From assembly GCA_020744425.1 (NCBI GenBank), contig JAGMUV010000018.1:372001-436000 (forward strand): 64,000 nucleotides of DNA, written 5' to 3'. Source of the DNA: Dactylonectria macrodidyma (Eukaryota > Ascomycota > Sordariomycetes > Hypocreales > Nectriaceae). The stretch's first letter is position 1. Every line of letters begins with the position of its first letter. Position numbers and translations under genes: made by a program. Below, in pieces: positions 31,618 through 42,525 of this stretch. The notes below the pieces were generated by a model. The model was not told the DNA's origin. It saw only the letters and a list, made by a program, of their open reading frames with translations, and ran no database searches.

Positions 31618-33824
31618 TTGATGGTTTCATCCATTTGGCCCAAAGATCCGTATGGCTTATTGCCAAAGACTTGATTGGGTCATCTTGTCCTGGTGAAAAC
31701 TGCATAAAGCCTATCTAGTCCACCTCAGAGACAATATGGGAATGCTTGGCGAGAAGGGGGCTGACTGATAAATCATCACCAGCTAGACGCTTCTTTGCGA
31801 CATAGTAGCAGAAGGCGTAGGATTCTTCAATTGAAGCAGCATTATTTTGATCAAAGGTTGTGTCTTGCAGTGTCCCGCTCGCAAAGATCCTTGCCAGCCG
31901 TGACTTGAGACCAGGATATAGCTGCGGACCCCATGGTCAAGGTGCGCAACAAGCTGAAGGCGAGGTGAATGGAGAGAACAGTTCGCAAGGCATACGGGAA
32001 AACTCGGAGATGGCGGTGAGCCCAAGGTGTGGCCATGGCAGCTGGGGGCCATGTCAGGTCGCTGCCAGATTAGATCGTTGTCTTGCTTGTATCCCTGTTG
32101 ATGCTTAAAGGGGCGTCTGGGTTCTCAGTCATCTCTGACTCTCCAGCTAGAACGCGATACCATTCATGTGATGCTCCGGTCCGTCTAGAAAGGAGCCACC
32201 CAGTTCTGTGGCAACTGTAGAAGAAAACCCGTCTTCTGGAACCTAGCTATCCGTTTCTTCGAGCGGACCGACCCTCCTCAAGGCTGAACTATCATCTCTG
32301 GTGCGCACAGCAACATGCCATAAGTACGGGGTAGCGCCCTCGGTGGTCCTGCGGCGAGATGCACTCCCGGATCCAGATCTGTGCAGGACGCAGCTAAACC
32401 TATCAAGATGGAACATGTCATAATGTTCGGGAGAGGGGATGCGCGATGCCAGATCTGTCTGGGACCCCATAAAGGTCGTATCATAAAGTCTCGAGGGCAG
32501 TGGGTTGAAAGGACAGTTCCAAAAACAGTACGGAGCCTCAATTATGCCTCAAAGAATTGAGCAAGAATTTCTCAACTCTGATGACATTGGTGATGATCAA
32601 GAAAACAGCTGAGATCAGCGACGGGTGACGAGTAAAGTGGCCTCATGTTAGAACGCCTTGACCAAGCCCCTCACGGATCTGCGATTTATCCGTGACTAAT
32701 CTTGGTACCGAACATGTCCTGCGTGGCTACCAAATGTCTCGCAGAGTCGCTCTGCAGACGACTCGGGCAACATTGAAGCATCAATTGAGTCCAATGCAGA
32801 CTGATAGGAGATGACACGTGTATGGCATCGGAATGCGACGCCAAACAAGTCAAGAAAAGCAAATATAGCCTTTCAATTGAGGCAACAGCGTCGTATGCGC
32901 CCGGGGCATTGGAAATAAGCGCTGTCCGTAGCCATCCCATTGTTAATCGTACGACATCAATTGGCCCTGCGACACGGCCGACCGTTGGGAAATATGAGCA
33001 TGCCGGGTGAACTAAGATAAGCGATTTCAGGGATCTGGCCGGTTCTGCACCAACCCCTAATCGCCCCCTAATTATAGGTACTCTACCCGTCGGGCTGGCG
33101 CACAACATCCACAAGCCGCCGCGACTAATTACGCTGGCAGCAAAGCAGGTTTAAGGTATGGTATTGTAATCATCATTCGACGCCGAGAGGAGAAATAATG
33201 CCTAATGCTACATTCCGGAGAAACGCAAACTGAGTGGCAAGTCACCCAACGTCCCAATGCACCCTGTTTCACGTTAAAATAAGACGATAATCTCTCTTAC
33301 AAACACAGTACGTACCGCTTCCATCCCGATCCCAGGCCCCATCTCCCAGTGTCTAGGGAGAGCATGACCCAGGCCATCGGGGGAAATCGCAAAATGCTCT
33401 CCAAGATGGACTTATTTCTCAGGATAGTATGACATCAGTCGGTGAGAAAGTGGCCAGAGCAGCATTGGTGGCGAGCGCAGGGTGAGCGCTGGCCATCAGC
33501 AGTTCATCACGCCACACCGAGAACCAGCCACGGGGAAACCGTACGAGGGGACTCACACCTAACTGAGGGCCCTGGAAACACCAATCGAAGGCCCTGGGGA
33601 AAAACATGACCTGACACAGCGCGCGCACGGAATAGGCGGGCGATAATTGAATCGCCATTCATCAAGACGGTATATATAGATGGGAATTCACGGCGAGATC
33701 AATTGGGACTTCATCTCATCAGTCAAGACATTATCCACCAGCTCATTCGCCAATTCAATCAGCCATCCTACTACTGCACTCGCATTGAACCTTTACATCA
33801 AAAAACCGCCACTCCTCAATCATC

Positions 33825-34185
33825 ATGACTACCAACTCATTCGGAACTGCTCTCCCTCGATTCGACTTCCCTCCAGAGCCCGTCATTGTGTCAAGATATG
33901 CCCGCGTGGCCAAGTTCTTCCCTGTAGCTGCCTTTGCAGCCACTGGCGTTGGTACGTTTTAATCCATTCATCATATCAAGCGACAACATGCTAACATGGA
34001 CCCTTCTGATAGCCGCATTCTACTACGTCAACAGCCAAAACACACCCGTCTCGGGACTCCCCTTCCCTGGAGCATCTGCGATGCACCTCAACCAAGCGAC
34101 ACCGTCTCAATCGCTGAGGCAAGGGACTGATGCAGGACATCAAATGAAGGCAAAGACCGAAGCATCATGGAAGCCTTTTAGCTAG
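33825..34185 (+). CDS. Small conserved-looking hypothetical protein, possible membrane segment
   Basis: Exon 1 33825-33951, a 61-bp intron (GTACGT...CTAAC...GATAG) and exon 2 34013-34185 encode 99 residues. The splice phase is exact and the branch site GCTAAC is present, which supports a real gene. The N-terminus contains TNSFGTALPRFDFPPEP, then a hydrophobic segment AKFFPVAAFAATGVAAFYYV (about residues 28-47) likely to span a membrane, and a polar C-terminus rich in Gln, Ser and Thr ending WKPFS. A small inner-membrane mitochondrial or ER protein is possible, but no family is recognised. Upstream there is a TATATATA sequence at about 33670. Confidence 0.6.
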
Positions 34186-34731
34186 CACTCTGTCTCGATG
34201 ACAGAAGTGCTTGATTGGAACCTCTGAGATCTCATCGCATTGCATATTGTTTTTCTTTTTGCATATTTAACGCAGTTTAATGTAGCGTTTCTTTCACCCA
34301 CATGGACTGGACTCCAAAATTTCAAACAAATTTTATAATCAATTGAGAGAAGAACTTCGTGCATGAGTCTCGTATTGATCAATCATGGCTTCCAGTAGAA
34401 CTGCAGGATGATGTCAGCCTTGTTGATGTGGCTACCCTGTAGCCTAAGGAAGGGGACTATCAGGAGGGCGTGATAGGAACGATGGCATGGACTTTAAGAG
34501 ATAGAACACTACTTAAAATGTCGGGTTGTACATACAGTTCCAATCAAATACCAAAAGCGAAAATAAGTCGGCAAAATGTGTCCTGTTGAAGCGCTCCGAG
34601 TCTGAGCTACGCCGCGCGCTTTGTCCACAGCCGTATAGCGGTCCATTAGAAAGCAGCGGCAGTAGAACTGAGTCTCAATGTAGTGACCAGCTTTATAGAT
34701 GTGATTGACAAAACCAACTATATGGCATAAC
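34186..34731. other. Intergenic, no gene recognised
   Basis: The 3' sides of two convergent genes (small protein plus-strand, transporter minus-strand). AT-rich around 34240 and 34320. No conserved element was seen. Confidence 0.5.
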
Positions 34732-36713
34732 TTAATGGCTGAATCTAAAGTCAAGTCTCTTATTCCCGGCATCCTTTGTTGTGTTGAGATACTCCAATCT
34801 CTCCGACTCAGACATGGAATCCCACTTCTGATCGCGCCCCTTATTTCTCCACACATAGTAGATCTTGACCAACCCATAGACTACAATGTTCATGCACACG
34901 ATAGCGAGCAGCTGCTTCTTTCCGCGACGGTATTGCGGGGCATCGTCGGCTCGGTAGATGTTGGAGGCAACGATGGCACCAGCTTGCACAAACATGTTGT
35001 AGCAGGCTGCTGAGACGGTTCGCGATCGGACGCTGTTTGAGTTGCGAGAGTTCCAGGCAACTTGGATGGCGTGGGCTGAAAGAGTCTCAAGTTAGTCGTT
35101 GATATCTTGGGGGGTGGGTTGAACAAGCAAGACACGAAGGATCAAACTTACGATATGGGTATGCTAGGATGAGCGACGAGATGGCAAAGATGACCCAACG
35201 GCTGACGGTCGTTGTGTCGACGACATTGTAGTAAATCATAAACGGCAGGATCCAAATCTGGCTGAACACTGCGACGAAGGAAAGATTTTGGAAAATCTCG
35301 GCAACATAGGTGATGATGAGCAGATTGATCATGTGAAGCACCGTGTACGGAATTGTCAGCAAATTCGACTGGAACGTGTCGAAGCCAAGTCCCTTGAGCG
35401 AGAGAGTCAAGTACTGCTGCACTGGGGTTGCGGGGATGGCATGAAGCAAGCCGAGGATATAAAGCGGCCAGATATCATAGTCCTTGAGACTCTGCCACAA
35501 CAATTTGGGAGTAATTGGCTCGCGGTTGTGCATGGAGCTCTTCGTCGGATCCTCTCGAATAACACGGTTGACAATGATGGTCTCTTCGCGCTCGGTGAAC
35601 CAGCCCTTTTTGCCTCGGAACCAATTGGCCGTCTGCGTGGGCCCTGGGGGCATGAGGCCGTAGGCGAGCAGGCCGAAGACGAGGGTGATGAGGCCATCGA
35701 TGAGGAACAGATATCTCCAGCCGGCGTGGCCGTTGAGGCCGCGCATCTTGAGCAGGCCGGCGGCGAGAAGCGCAGAGATAATGTCGGCGAGACTCATCAT
35801 GGTCCAGAAGAAGGACAAGCGGATGGAGAGTTCGTGGTGCTTGTAGAAGTAAGAGAGATACAGGATGACCTAGAAAGGTCGGTGAGCACGGCAATTCGAT
35901 GCACAGGATTGAGAAGAACTTACATCGGGGATGAAGCCACCCTGAAGCAAACCAAGTAACGCACGGCAGGCGAGAAAAGAGCTGCGGCCACTCAACCAAA
36001 ACTGACAGAAAGCGACGACGCTCCAGAGGCACATCTGCGTAGGGATCCATCGATCGGGACCCATCCACTTGGAGACGAGCTGGGAGGGCAACTCAGCGCA
36101 CAGAAAGGCGAGCTTGAAGACGGTGTTTCCCAGGTTGTAATCTGCAAGCCGGAGAACATTAGCCAGTGTTTTTTTTCTAGCTCACTGTGCTGCAAATTAC
36201 ATACCGTTGGTGTTCATCTTTAGATCATCGAGGAAGTTGTCCGTTAGGGCTTGCGAGATGTTGGCGCGGTCTAGCTCGAGGGCCATGAACATGACGCAGG
36301 CGAAGAACATGATTTTGATGTCGATCTTGCGGACGACTGCCGCTTCTTCTCGCCAGGTCCATCGTGCGAGAGGATCGAAGCGGCCGATGTTCTCCCTGTT
36401 TCGTCATGTAAGTCAACTGCGCGTGAAGATTGGTGTCGAATCGCATACCAGTTAGAGGGAGGTTGGTATTTCTCGGCCGTCGTCGAATCGTCAAATACAC
36501 TGGGCTATTATCAAGAGTCAACAAAACAATTATTCCAATTGCGGCAGCAGTATATACCTGAGTAGCAATGGCATCGGGGTCATACGCCTTCACACGCTGA
36601 AACCAGAATCGCCGCTCCTCACCCGGAGCGCCAAGAGGCGGGATTGAGTCCACGGAACCCTCAGAGTCGGAACCATACTTGGCTTCCTTGTCTCGGATCA
36701 ACACGGTGGCCAT
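34732..36713 (-). CDS. MFS transporter, DAL5/TNA1 (anion:cation symporter) type
   Basis: Six exons: 36713-36558, 36504-36449, 36395-36205, 36141-35924, 35869-35152 and 35075-34732, giving 560 residues with GTATAT, GTATGC, GTATGT, GTAAGT and GTAAGT donors. Predicted plasma-membrane carrier for an organic anion such as allantoate, nicotinate or pantothenate. The first helix follows [26 protein letters not shown]. Other family marks are [83 protein letters not shown] and [14 protein letters not shown] residues near [22 protein letters not shown]. The usual helix-7 ELPSN and N-Y-N-L-G-N-T segments are seen as [20 protein letters not shown]. About 12 segments are expected. All splice joints keep phase. 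Substrate cannot be assigned from sequence alone. Confidence 0.88.
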
Positions 36714-38279
36714 TTTGGGTAATTTGGTGCGCCTGTATTGGTTCGTCTGCTCCGCGGAGATGCGCCCTTCACATTCAACGGCACTGCTGGTTTTATATGC
36801 CGGGACGACATTCTTGGCGTTCTTTTTCGTCCTGATCGCATCATGCACTAGACGTTCCGTGTTTGCCGTGTACAAGGGTGACAAGAACAAGGAAAACGCT
36901 GCTTGAACTGTTGGTTAGACCGAGAATGTCAGGGATGAGTGGGATATCGTGGGGGGACGCAGACGCAATGAAACATGACGGAAAGGGGCAAACTGCTGGG
37001 TTGGGTTAGCGATATGGGGCCGGATGTCGGTCTTGACGCGACGAGCCACGTCTGCTTGGCGTTGAGGTTGGAGGTGTGACGGGCGAGATGTATTGCGTGC
37101 TTGGCGTTTTGGTGCCATTAGTCGCCTCTTATCGATGGCGATGGAGAGTGGACAGGGGGGTTTATTGGTCGGCACGGCTCGCATCGCAGGTTCATGCGAG
37201 CAAAGTTGCTCGTAATGAGTAGATAGCTGGCTATATGGAGAAATTTACGGCGATGAGGGTGGATCGGTCACGGAGAATGGTCGGAGAGAATCGCGTGAGA
37301 TTGGAGTTTAGAGGGGTTAAAGGGGAATTACCAGGTGTTGACGACAAATATCTGGGCGAGTGTTGCGGAGATGGTCGAGTCGATAAGTTCAAGACTTGGG
37401 TTGAAACACACTTAGCCTGGTTGTGATGAAAGATAAGGATCACTAAAACTCTGAGTAGCCCTCGAAACTGACGTCAATGTTCCAGCAGCCACAATGACAA
37501 TCCTTCTTAATTAGCAGACCCGACTGCATGGAGACATGCAAGGGTTGGAAAACCCGCGATAGCGATATTGATGAAATTTCTGCTCTCAAGCTCGGACAGA
37601 ATTTGAGGATCAGCATAGTCGTGTTGTGGCAGGCAAATTGCGTGATAGAACCATAATTATACGCGATCAATTCCATTATCCCGCCCTCTCATCCGAGATA
37701 ATGCCGTCCTCAGACATCCTTTATTTGTTAGCTCATGCTAAAATATCTTTTCTCAATATGCAAGACTGATGAACAACAAGTCGAAGTGGATAAACATCGA
37801 TATAAGCTTCTTTTAACCTTGAATTGTGATGATCATTTAACAATAGAACCGCCCGTGTGAGGTGCCTAAATTAACACAACCAGTGCCAAGTTAGTATCTT
37901 ATCACAGAGCAATCTCTCCCTATGATATGCAAGGGGCGGGATCAGGGCCCATATATCGATGAGTAAGAACAGAAACCATTTTTGCGAGTTTCACTGCTTG
38001 ACAGCTTGTCGACATGCAGAGAGAACCCTTCAGATTCCGTCAAGTGTCAAGTCTCCGCGCCTGGCCACTAACCTCAACTTCACAGTAATAGGGTGGTCAC
38101 GGATGTAGGATCAAATGAATCCCACTTCCTACGCTCTGTTAAAACCTGAAGCCTGAAACCACTGCCTGGAGCTTTTTAGTCAGATAAAAAAAATCAGCTG
38201 CGAACCTCGCTCGAAACAATTTTCGCAGCTGCCATGTCAATTCAGAAAATCGCCACTAGTTCTCAACGCATCTGCATGG
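36714..38279. other. Intergenic, no gene recognised
   Basis: About 1.6 kb without a coding signal. The part nearest 36714 is the transporter promoter; the part near 38280 is the 3' side of the kinase. Frames on both strands are under 90 codons. Confidence 0.5.
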
Positions 38280-39958
38280 TCAGCTCTTGGGATCCTCCTG
38301 CGAGTTTCCGCCACGGGGTTGGGGAGCGATAACGTTCCCAATATCTTCAGGCTTTATTAAGCCCGAGTCCCAGACCTCTTTCAAAAATCCAATCGTTTTC
38401 TTGACCTCTGGCTGTTCAAACAAACCTCGAGCACGTTCAGGTCTTTGGGTTCTGTCTGGAAAACGGCTACGGGGAAAGGCAGGTCGCTTGGGCTTTGTGG
38501 TTTTGTCTTTCGAATGATCGCGTCCGTCCCAATTGATGTACATCATTTTCTTGTAGCCCCCTCCGTCATCCTGGCTTTTTTCTTCATCCTGCGTGCTAGG
38601 AGAGCAACCTGGACTATTCGCTGGTACTTTCGTACCGCTCGTCTTCACCTCTTGCGCATTGGCGGGCTCGGGGGGATCCTGACTAACGGTTGAGAAGGCG
38701 ACCGAAGCCCTTGAGGCCGCTTGTCCGTCCCCCGTAATAGTTGACCACGATGCTGTCGCCAATGTCGGATCAAGACTTGGCTGTGAAATAGTTGCCGTAT
38801 CCACAGCCGTTGAAGACGTTGAGGTTAAAGCCGCCGGGGTAGAAGATGGTGTACATACCCATGCACTCGCCAAAGCCTCGGTGGCAGTTGGTCGGTTACG
38901 CGCAGAGCCGGCCATTGTAGACCGAACGAATTCACGGCAGTCGATACTCAGCAAGTTTAGATTTGGAAGAGGTTCGCTGAGGACAACGTAACGGTACAGG
39001 TCGCTTGATCGCAAGAGCGGGAATGGCAAGGTTCCGGTGACAATGCGGAACGTAAGGACACCAACGGCCCATATGTCGACAGCTAGGGAGTAGGTATCGG
39101 TTTCCATGAGATCCAAATCAGAGGGCGAAAAGATGTTTTGAAGCTCAGGTGCTAAGTACGCTAGTGTACCGATAACGGTGCGAAGAGCCGTCGACTCATT
39201 TTGCTTGCTGCAGCCAAAGTCGGAGATTTTGACCCACCAACTGGGTCTTTTCTGTTGAACGAGGATGTTCTAGGCATTCATCATATTCTTCAGTATGGGC
39301 GAACCCTAGAGGGGTTGATCGTGTAATGAAATGGCTAGAACAAACTTACCTGAGGCTTGATATCGCGGTGGGCAAATTTGTGTTCATGCATAAATGTAAG
39401 CCCTTGAAGAACTTGGCGAGTGATTGTTCTGGCTTCGTCTTCTGAGAGTGGTTTGGCGAGACATGATTCCAAGTCACCCAAGGGAAGATACTCCATGGCG
39501 ATGAAAATGGTGCTCTGAGCTGTGTCTCTGTACCAGCCGAAAGTTTGAACAAAGCAATCTCGGTACTGAAGTTGTCAGCATTGTACGTAACCAGGATGCA
39601 ATATGGGTATGGGTGACTAAGAGTTTCTGCTTACCCGCTTGTGGGAGAATTTGACAATGGCCGAGAGCTCGCGCGCCATAAACTTAGTCTCTTCAACAGA
39701 CTGTCCCAACGTCGTCCTTATCTCTTTGACAGCTCGAATTTGACCATCGGGAGGGCCTGACGTGCATTTCTGGAGCCAGACGACGCCAAAAGAGCCTTGA
39801 CCAAGTTTCTGCATCTGCTCCCACTTCTCCTCTACTGGCATCCTCCACACCCCTTTGCCATGATCGGAAACGTAACTGGTATGGGTGACGCAAGTGTCGC
39901 CGATGATGGTATTTTCGAGCTCCCAGTCTCGGACCACGTCGGGCAGGTTTCCGACCAT
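38280..39958 (-). pseudogene. Ser/Thr protein kinase gene with one frameshift
   Basis: Exons 39958-39635, 39566-39350 and 39269-38280, introns of 68 and 80 bp. Kinase landmarks: LGQGSFGVVW (residues 52-61), Lys in AVK at 78, FSHKR then YRDCFVQTF at the start of exon 2, then GWYRDTAQSTIFIAMEYLPLGDL, HRDIKPQ/N across the second joint, ISDFGCS, GTLAYLAPEL and SLAVDIWAVGVLTF. The frame of YRDCFVQTF and that of GWYRD differ by one base: a run of four Ts (on the coding strand, near 39540) where three are expected. This is one extra base, or an assembly error. Using a weak acceptor at a CGAG just inside exon 2 would keep the frame but replace that segment. The C-terminal ~150 residues are polar, Ser/Pro and Lys/Arg-rich and of unknown role. 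If intact it would be a cytosolic Ser/Thr kinase. The first exon alone encodes the N-lobe. Confidence 0.7.
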
Positions 39959-41366
39959 GATGGAGTCTGGTTAGGGGATGATGAGGTTATGTACAAGGTG
40001 ATGAAACACCTCGAAGTTGTCAGCTTTCGTGAGGTGAGGCTGAGTCCAGGTCACGGGGGTAATTCTCATCATCCAATCAGGTGCGGAAATTTTCTTCATA
40101 ATCACCTTCGAGGCTTTTGGTTGGTGCCATCAGCGCTTACCGATGCAACCTCGGGGCTGCCCGCCATGCGACATGCTAGGTTTATCTCGAAGCTATACAG
40201 AATAGTTTCAGAGGAAAACTGTTATCTTCATTGTACTGTCATTGTGGGTGACTATGCGAGGATTGAAATCATGGCGGTGGCGTATTGTCAAGGGACCAGG
40301 ACCAATTCATGTGGAGGCAAACGGTCAGGACGGGCTCGGTCGCGGCAGCAGCAATCAGGGGCGAAGATATCAGTCTAAGGGGATTAAATCAGCAGTTCGC
40401 TCAGTTCTTGCCCTTCATATGCGTTGGACTTAGGCATTGCAGGTATTTCGACGATATCTAGGAGCATCATGGCCGTTTTATTGTATTTCGCCGAGACACA
40501 AGCAACCTTGACAAATGCAGTAGGGACATGAAAGGGTAAATTGGCGGTGAGATTAAGGGAATGGTCCTTAGCTTAAGGATATCCTCTTAGATGGATAAGG
40601 CTAATGGTGACCATGCAGTTGAGAGCATAGAACATAATCCAAAGTAATGTTGGCGCATACCAAGAGGATTGATGCACCCAGACATGATCGCCACACCGGG
40701 CCTTTCATCTATACTTAATTTTGCGCTTTATGCTGCCCAGCAGTGGGGTAGTAAGCAGCCACAAACTATAGTCCGGGGCTAGAACATGTGATGCCAGCCT
40801 TGTTTGCATCCTATAGAGAAAACCAGGGCCATTTGTTACTCTTCTTCCGCTCATTCAACATTCCTAGGAGAATAAGAAAAAGTTAGACAGGTATTGATCT
40901 CGGCCGGTTATGAACACAGCCCCTAGCACTAAACTAGAATTCATCATACAGGAAACTGAAGGGATTGGGCTTTCTAGGTTATGGCTGAGACCTTGATCCA
41001 ATGGCTGAGTTTTAGACCCAGCCTTGATTCACTGATCCATCGCATTGCAGTCTTCATTCAGCCGTGGCGCTGTTACAGTTTGTAATGTGACACCAACCAC
41101 GGGGTCCCTATGGAAATCAAAAGCCACACGACTCCCACGTACAACTATTGGCATGCATCTGCACTGTTCACAAATAGCAGGACTCGTAATTGGTTGTTTC
41201 CGCTTTACTAAATTTATCTCGTGCCGCTTTCTCCATGCGGCTGAAGTCGGCAGGCATTCTTCTGATGTGTCTAAACTCGGCGGGCGGTCGCTCCATATAT
41301 GGGGTCAATGACCACTTTGGACCTGCAGTGCTGCTCTCGCCACGAGAACCCAACTCGACCGCCGCG
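39959..41366. other. Intergenic, no gene recognised
   Basis: About 1.4 kb. A 193-codon plus-strand frame (39797-40378) overlaps the antisense of the kinase and has no family features, so it is treated as a shadow. No repeats or domains were seen. Near 41360 the sequence leads into the surface-protein gene. Confidence 0.5.
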
Positions 41367-42525
41367 ATGCTTCATTCTTTCTTGGTTGGCTTTGTCCTGG
41401 CCCTGCCAGCGGCAACTAACGCCTTGGACGCTGCTCAACCGAAACGACCTATCGTTATCCCGCCTCAAACCACCGACGCCGTATTCCTGCGCCGAACGGC
41501 CCATCCACACGCTCCGAGAGCACAGCAGGAAAGGGAAACCTCAGTGACCGGATATACCTGGACTTTTGCGCCCGACGCAACATGCGGCTACTTGTCTGGC
41601 TCAGGCGGGGCCCCAATTACGTGCGAAAGCTCGGCCATCTGCGAATGGCTTCCGAGCGTGGCTATCTATTGCGAGGGTGTTACGACTTATTCTGCCCATA
41701 CTCAGTGCCTCGAGATGGAGGATGCCTTGAACACGGATAAGTGCAACGACGTCTGCACCAGCAATATCTACAATCTGCTATGGTCGGTCATGCCTTTGGG
41801 AGTTCTTGCTTGGTGTGTTAGCTAACCTTCGTCTTTCACTTAGTACCGAGACGTCGGCGCCGTACTGCCGCACGTACGTCTACCCAAGCGACATCAGCGA
41901 CTACAGATGTGGAAGTACATCTGAAACTCGAGTGTCAAGAGTAGATTTCACCTACAAAGGCCAAGATAACCCCGGCTTCACCACCACGGTCATCTACAAT
42001 GATCCGGAATCTACCGCTTTCAAATCCTCTACCAGCATCAGCTTCACGTCTTCGGATGTCGCTAGCTCTACCGGACCCACAAGCACAACTCAGTCCGCCG
42101 AGCCTACACATTCGACTGGTTCTAAGACGCCCGTTGGAGCTATTGTGGGTGGTGTGGTTGGCGGTCTTGCGGTTGTGGGCTTCGTCATTGTTGGCTCCAT
42201 CTATCTTCTACGTCAGAAGAGGGGGCCGCACGAGAATGAAGTACCTCCTCATCACCCTCCACCCCCTATGCAGACTCAGCTTCAGCCTCAGCTTCGGCCT
42301 CAGTCTCCAGTTAGCACGGTAAATACAAAGCCTGCTGTATTATCTACCGTTCAATCCCCTACCGTCAGCTCACCTGTGCAGTCGGAGTGGCCAGGATCAT
42401 CCGTCATGTCACCAGTCACGGCAGTGAGCCCTCCTCCTCCATCTCAGCTTGGTACAGGCCCTCCAGACTACTCGCACTCGCATTCGATTCACGAATTGCC
42501 TAGCAATCAAAATAACATACATTAG
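41367..42525 (+). CDS. Single-pass surface protein, Mid2/WSC-sensor-like
   Basis: Exon 1 41367-41782, intron 41783-41843 (61 bp, GTCGGT donor and GCTAAC branch), exon 2 41844-42525, 365 residues. The joint restores the Cys-containing segment LLC-TETSAPYCRTYVYP. The N-terminus MLHSFLVGFVLALPAATNA is a signal peptide. The ectodomain has cysteine pairs (for example CESSAICEWL, CNDVCTS), then a Ser/Thr-rich stretch, then a Gly/Val transmembrane helix VGAIVGGVVGGLAVVGFVIVGS (roughly residues 240-265) with a basic LLRQKRG stop-transfer. A Pro/Gln-rich cytosolic tail ends with HELPSNQNNIH. This arrangement resembles fungal cell-wall stress sensors or other mucin-like surface proteins. Sensor function is inferred from layout, not from a conserved WSC domain. 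The start at 41367 has a good context and starts the signal peptide; the frame is open 59 codons upstream. Confidence 0.75.

Larger units (their letters stand above)
28995..33824. other. Long gene desert with a degenerate repeat family
   Basis: About 4.8 kb without a convincing gene. Frames are short on all six frames, including one up to 167 codons at 29911-30414 that overlaps others on both strands. A short frame from the ATG at 29583 has a start-like context but no family signature. A degenerate repeat family at 30296-30672 and a short palindromic pair at 31595-31617 are listed separately. The last 150 bp are the promoter of the small gene at 33825. Confidence 0.5.

Noticed and set aside
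39797..40378. 193-codon plus-strand frame
   Set aside because: Overlaps the antisense of kinase exon 1 and shows no family signature; treated as a shadow.
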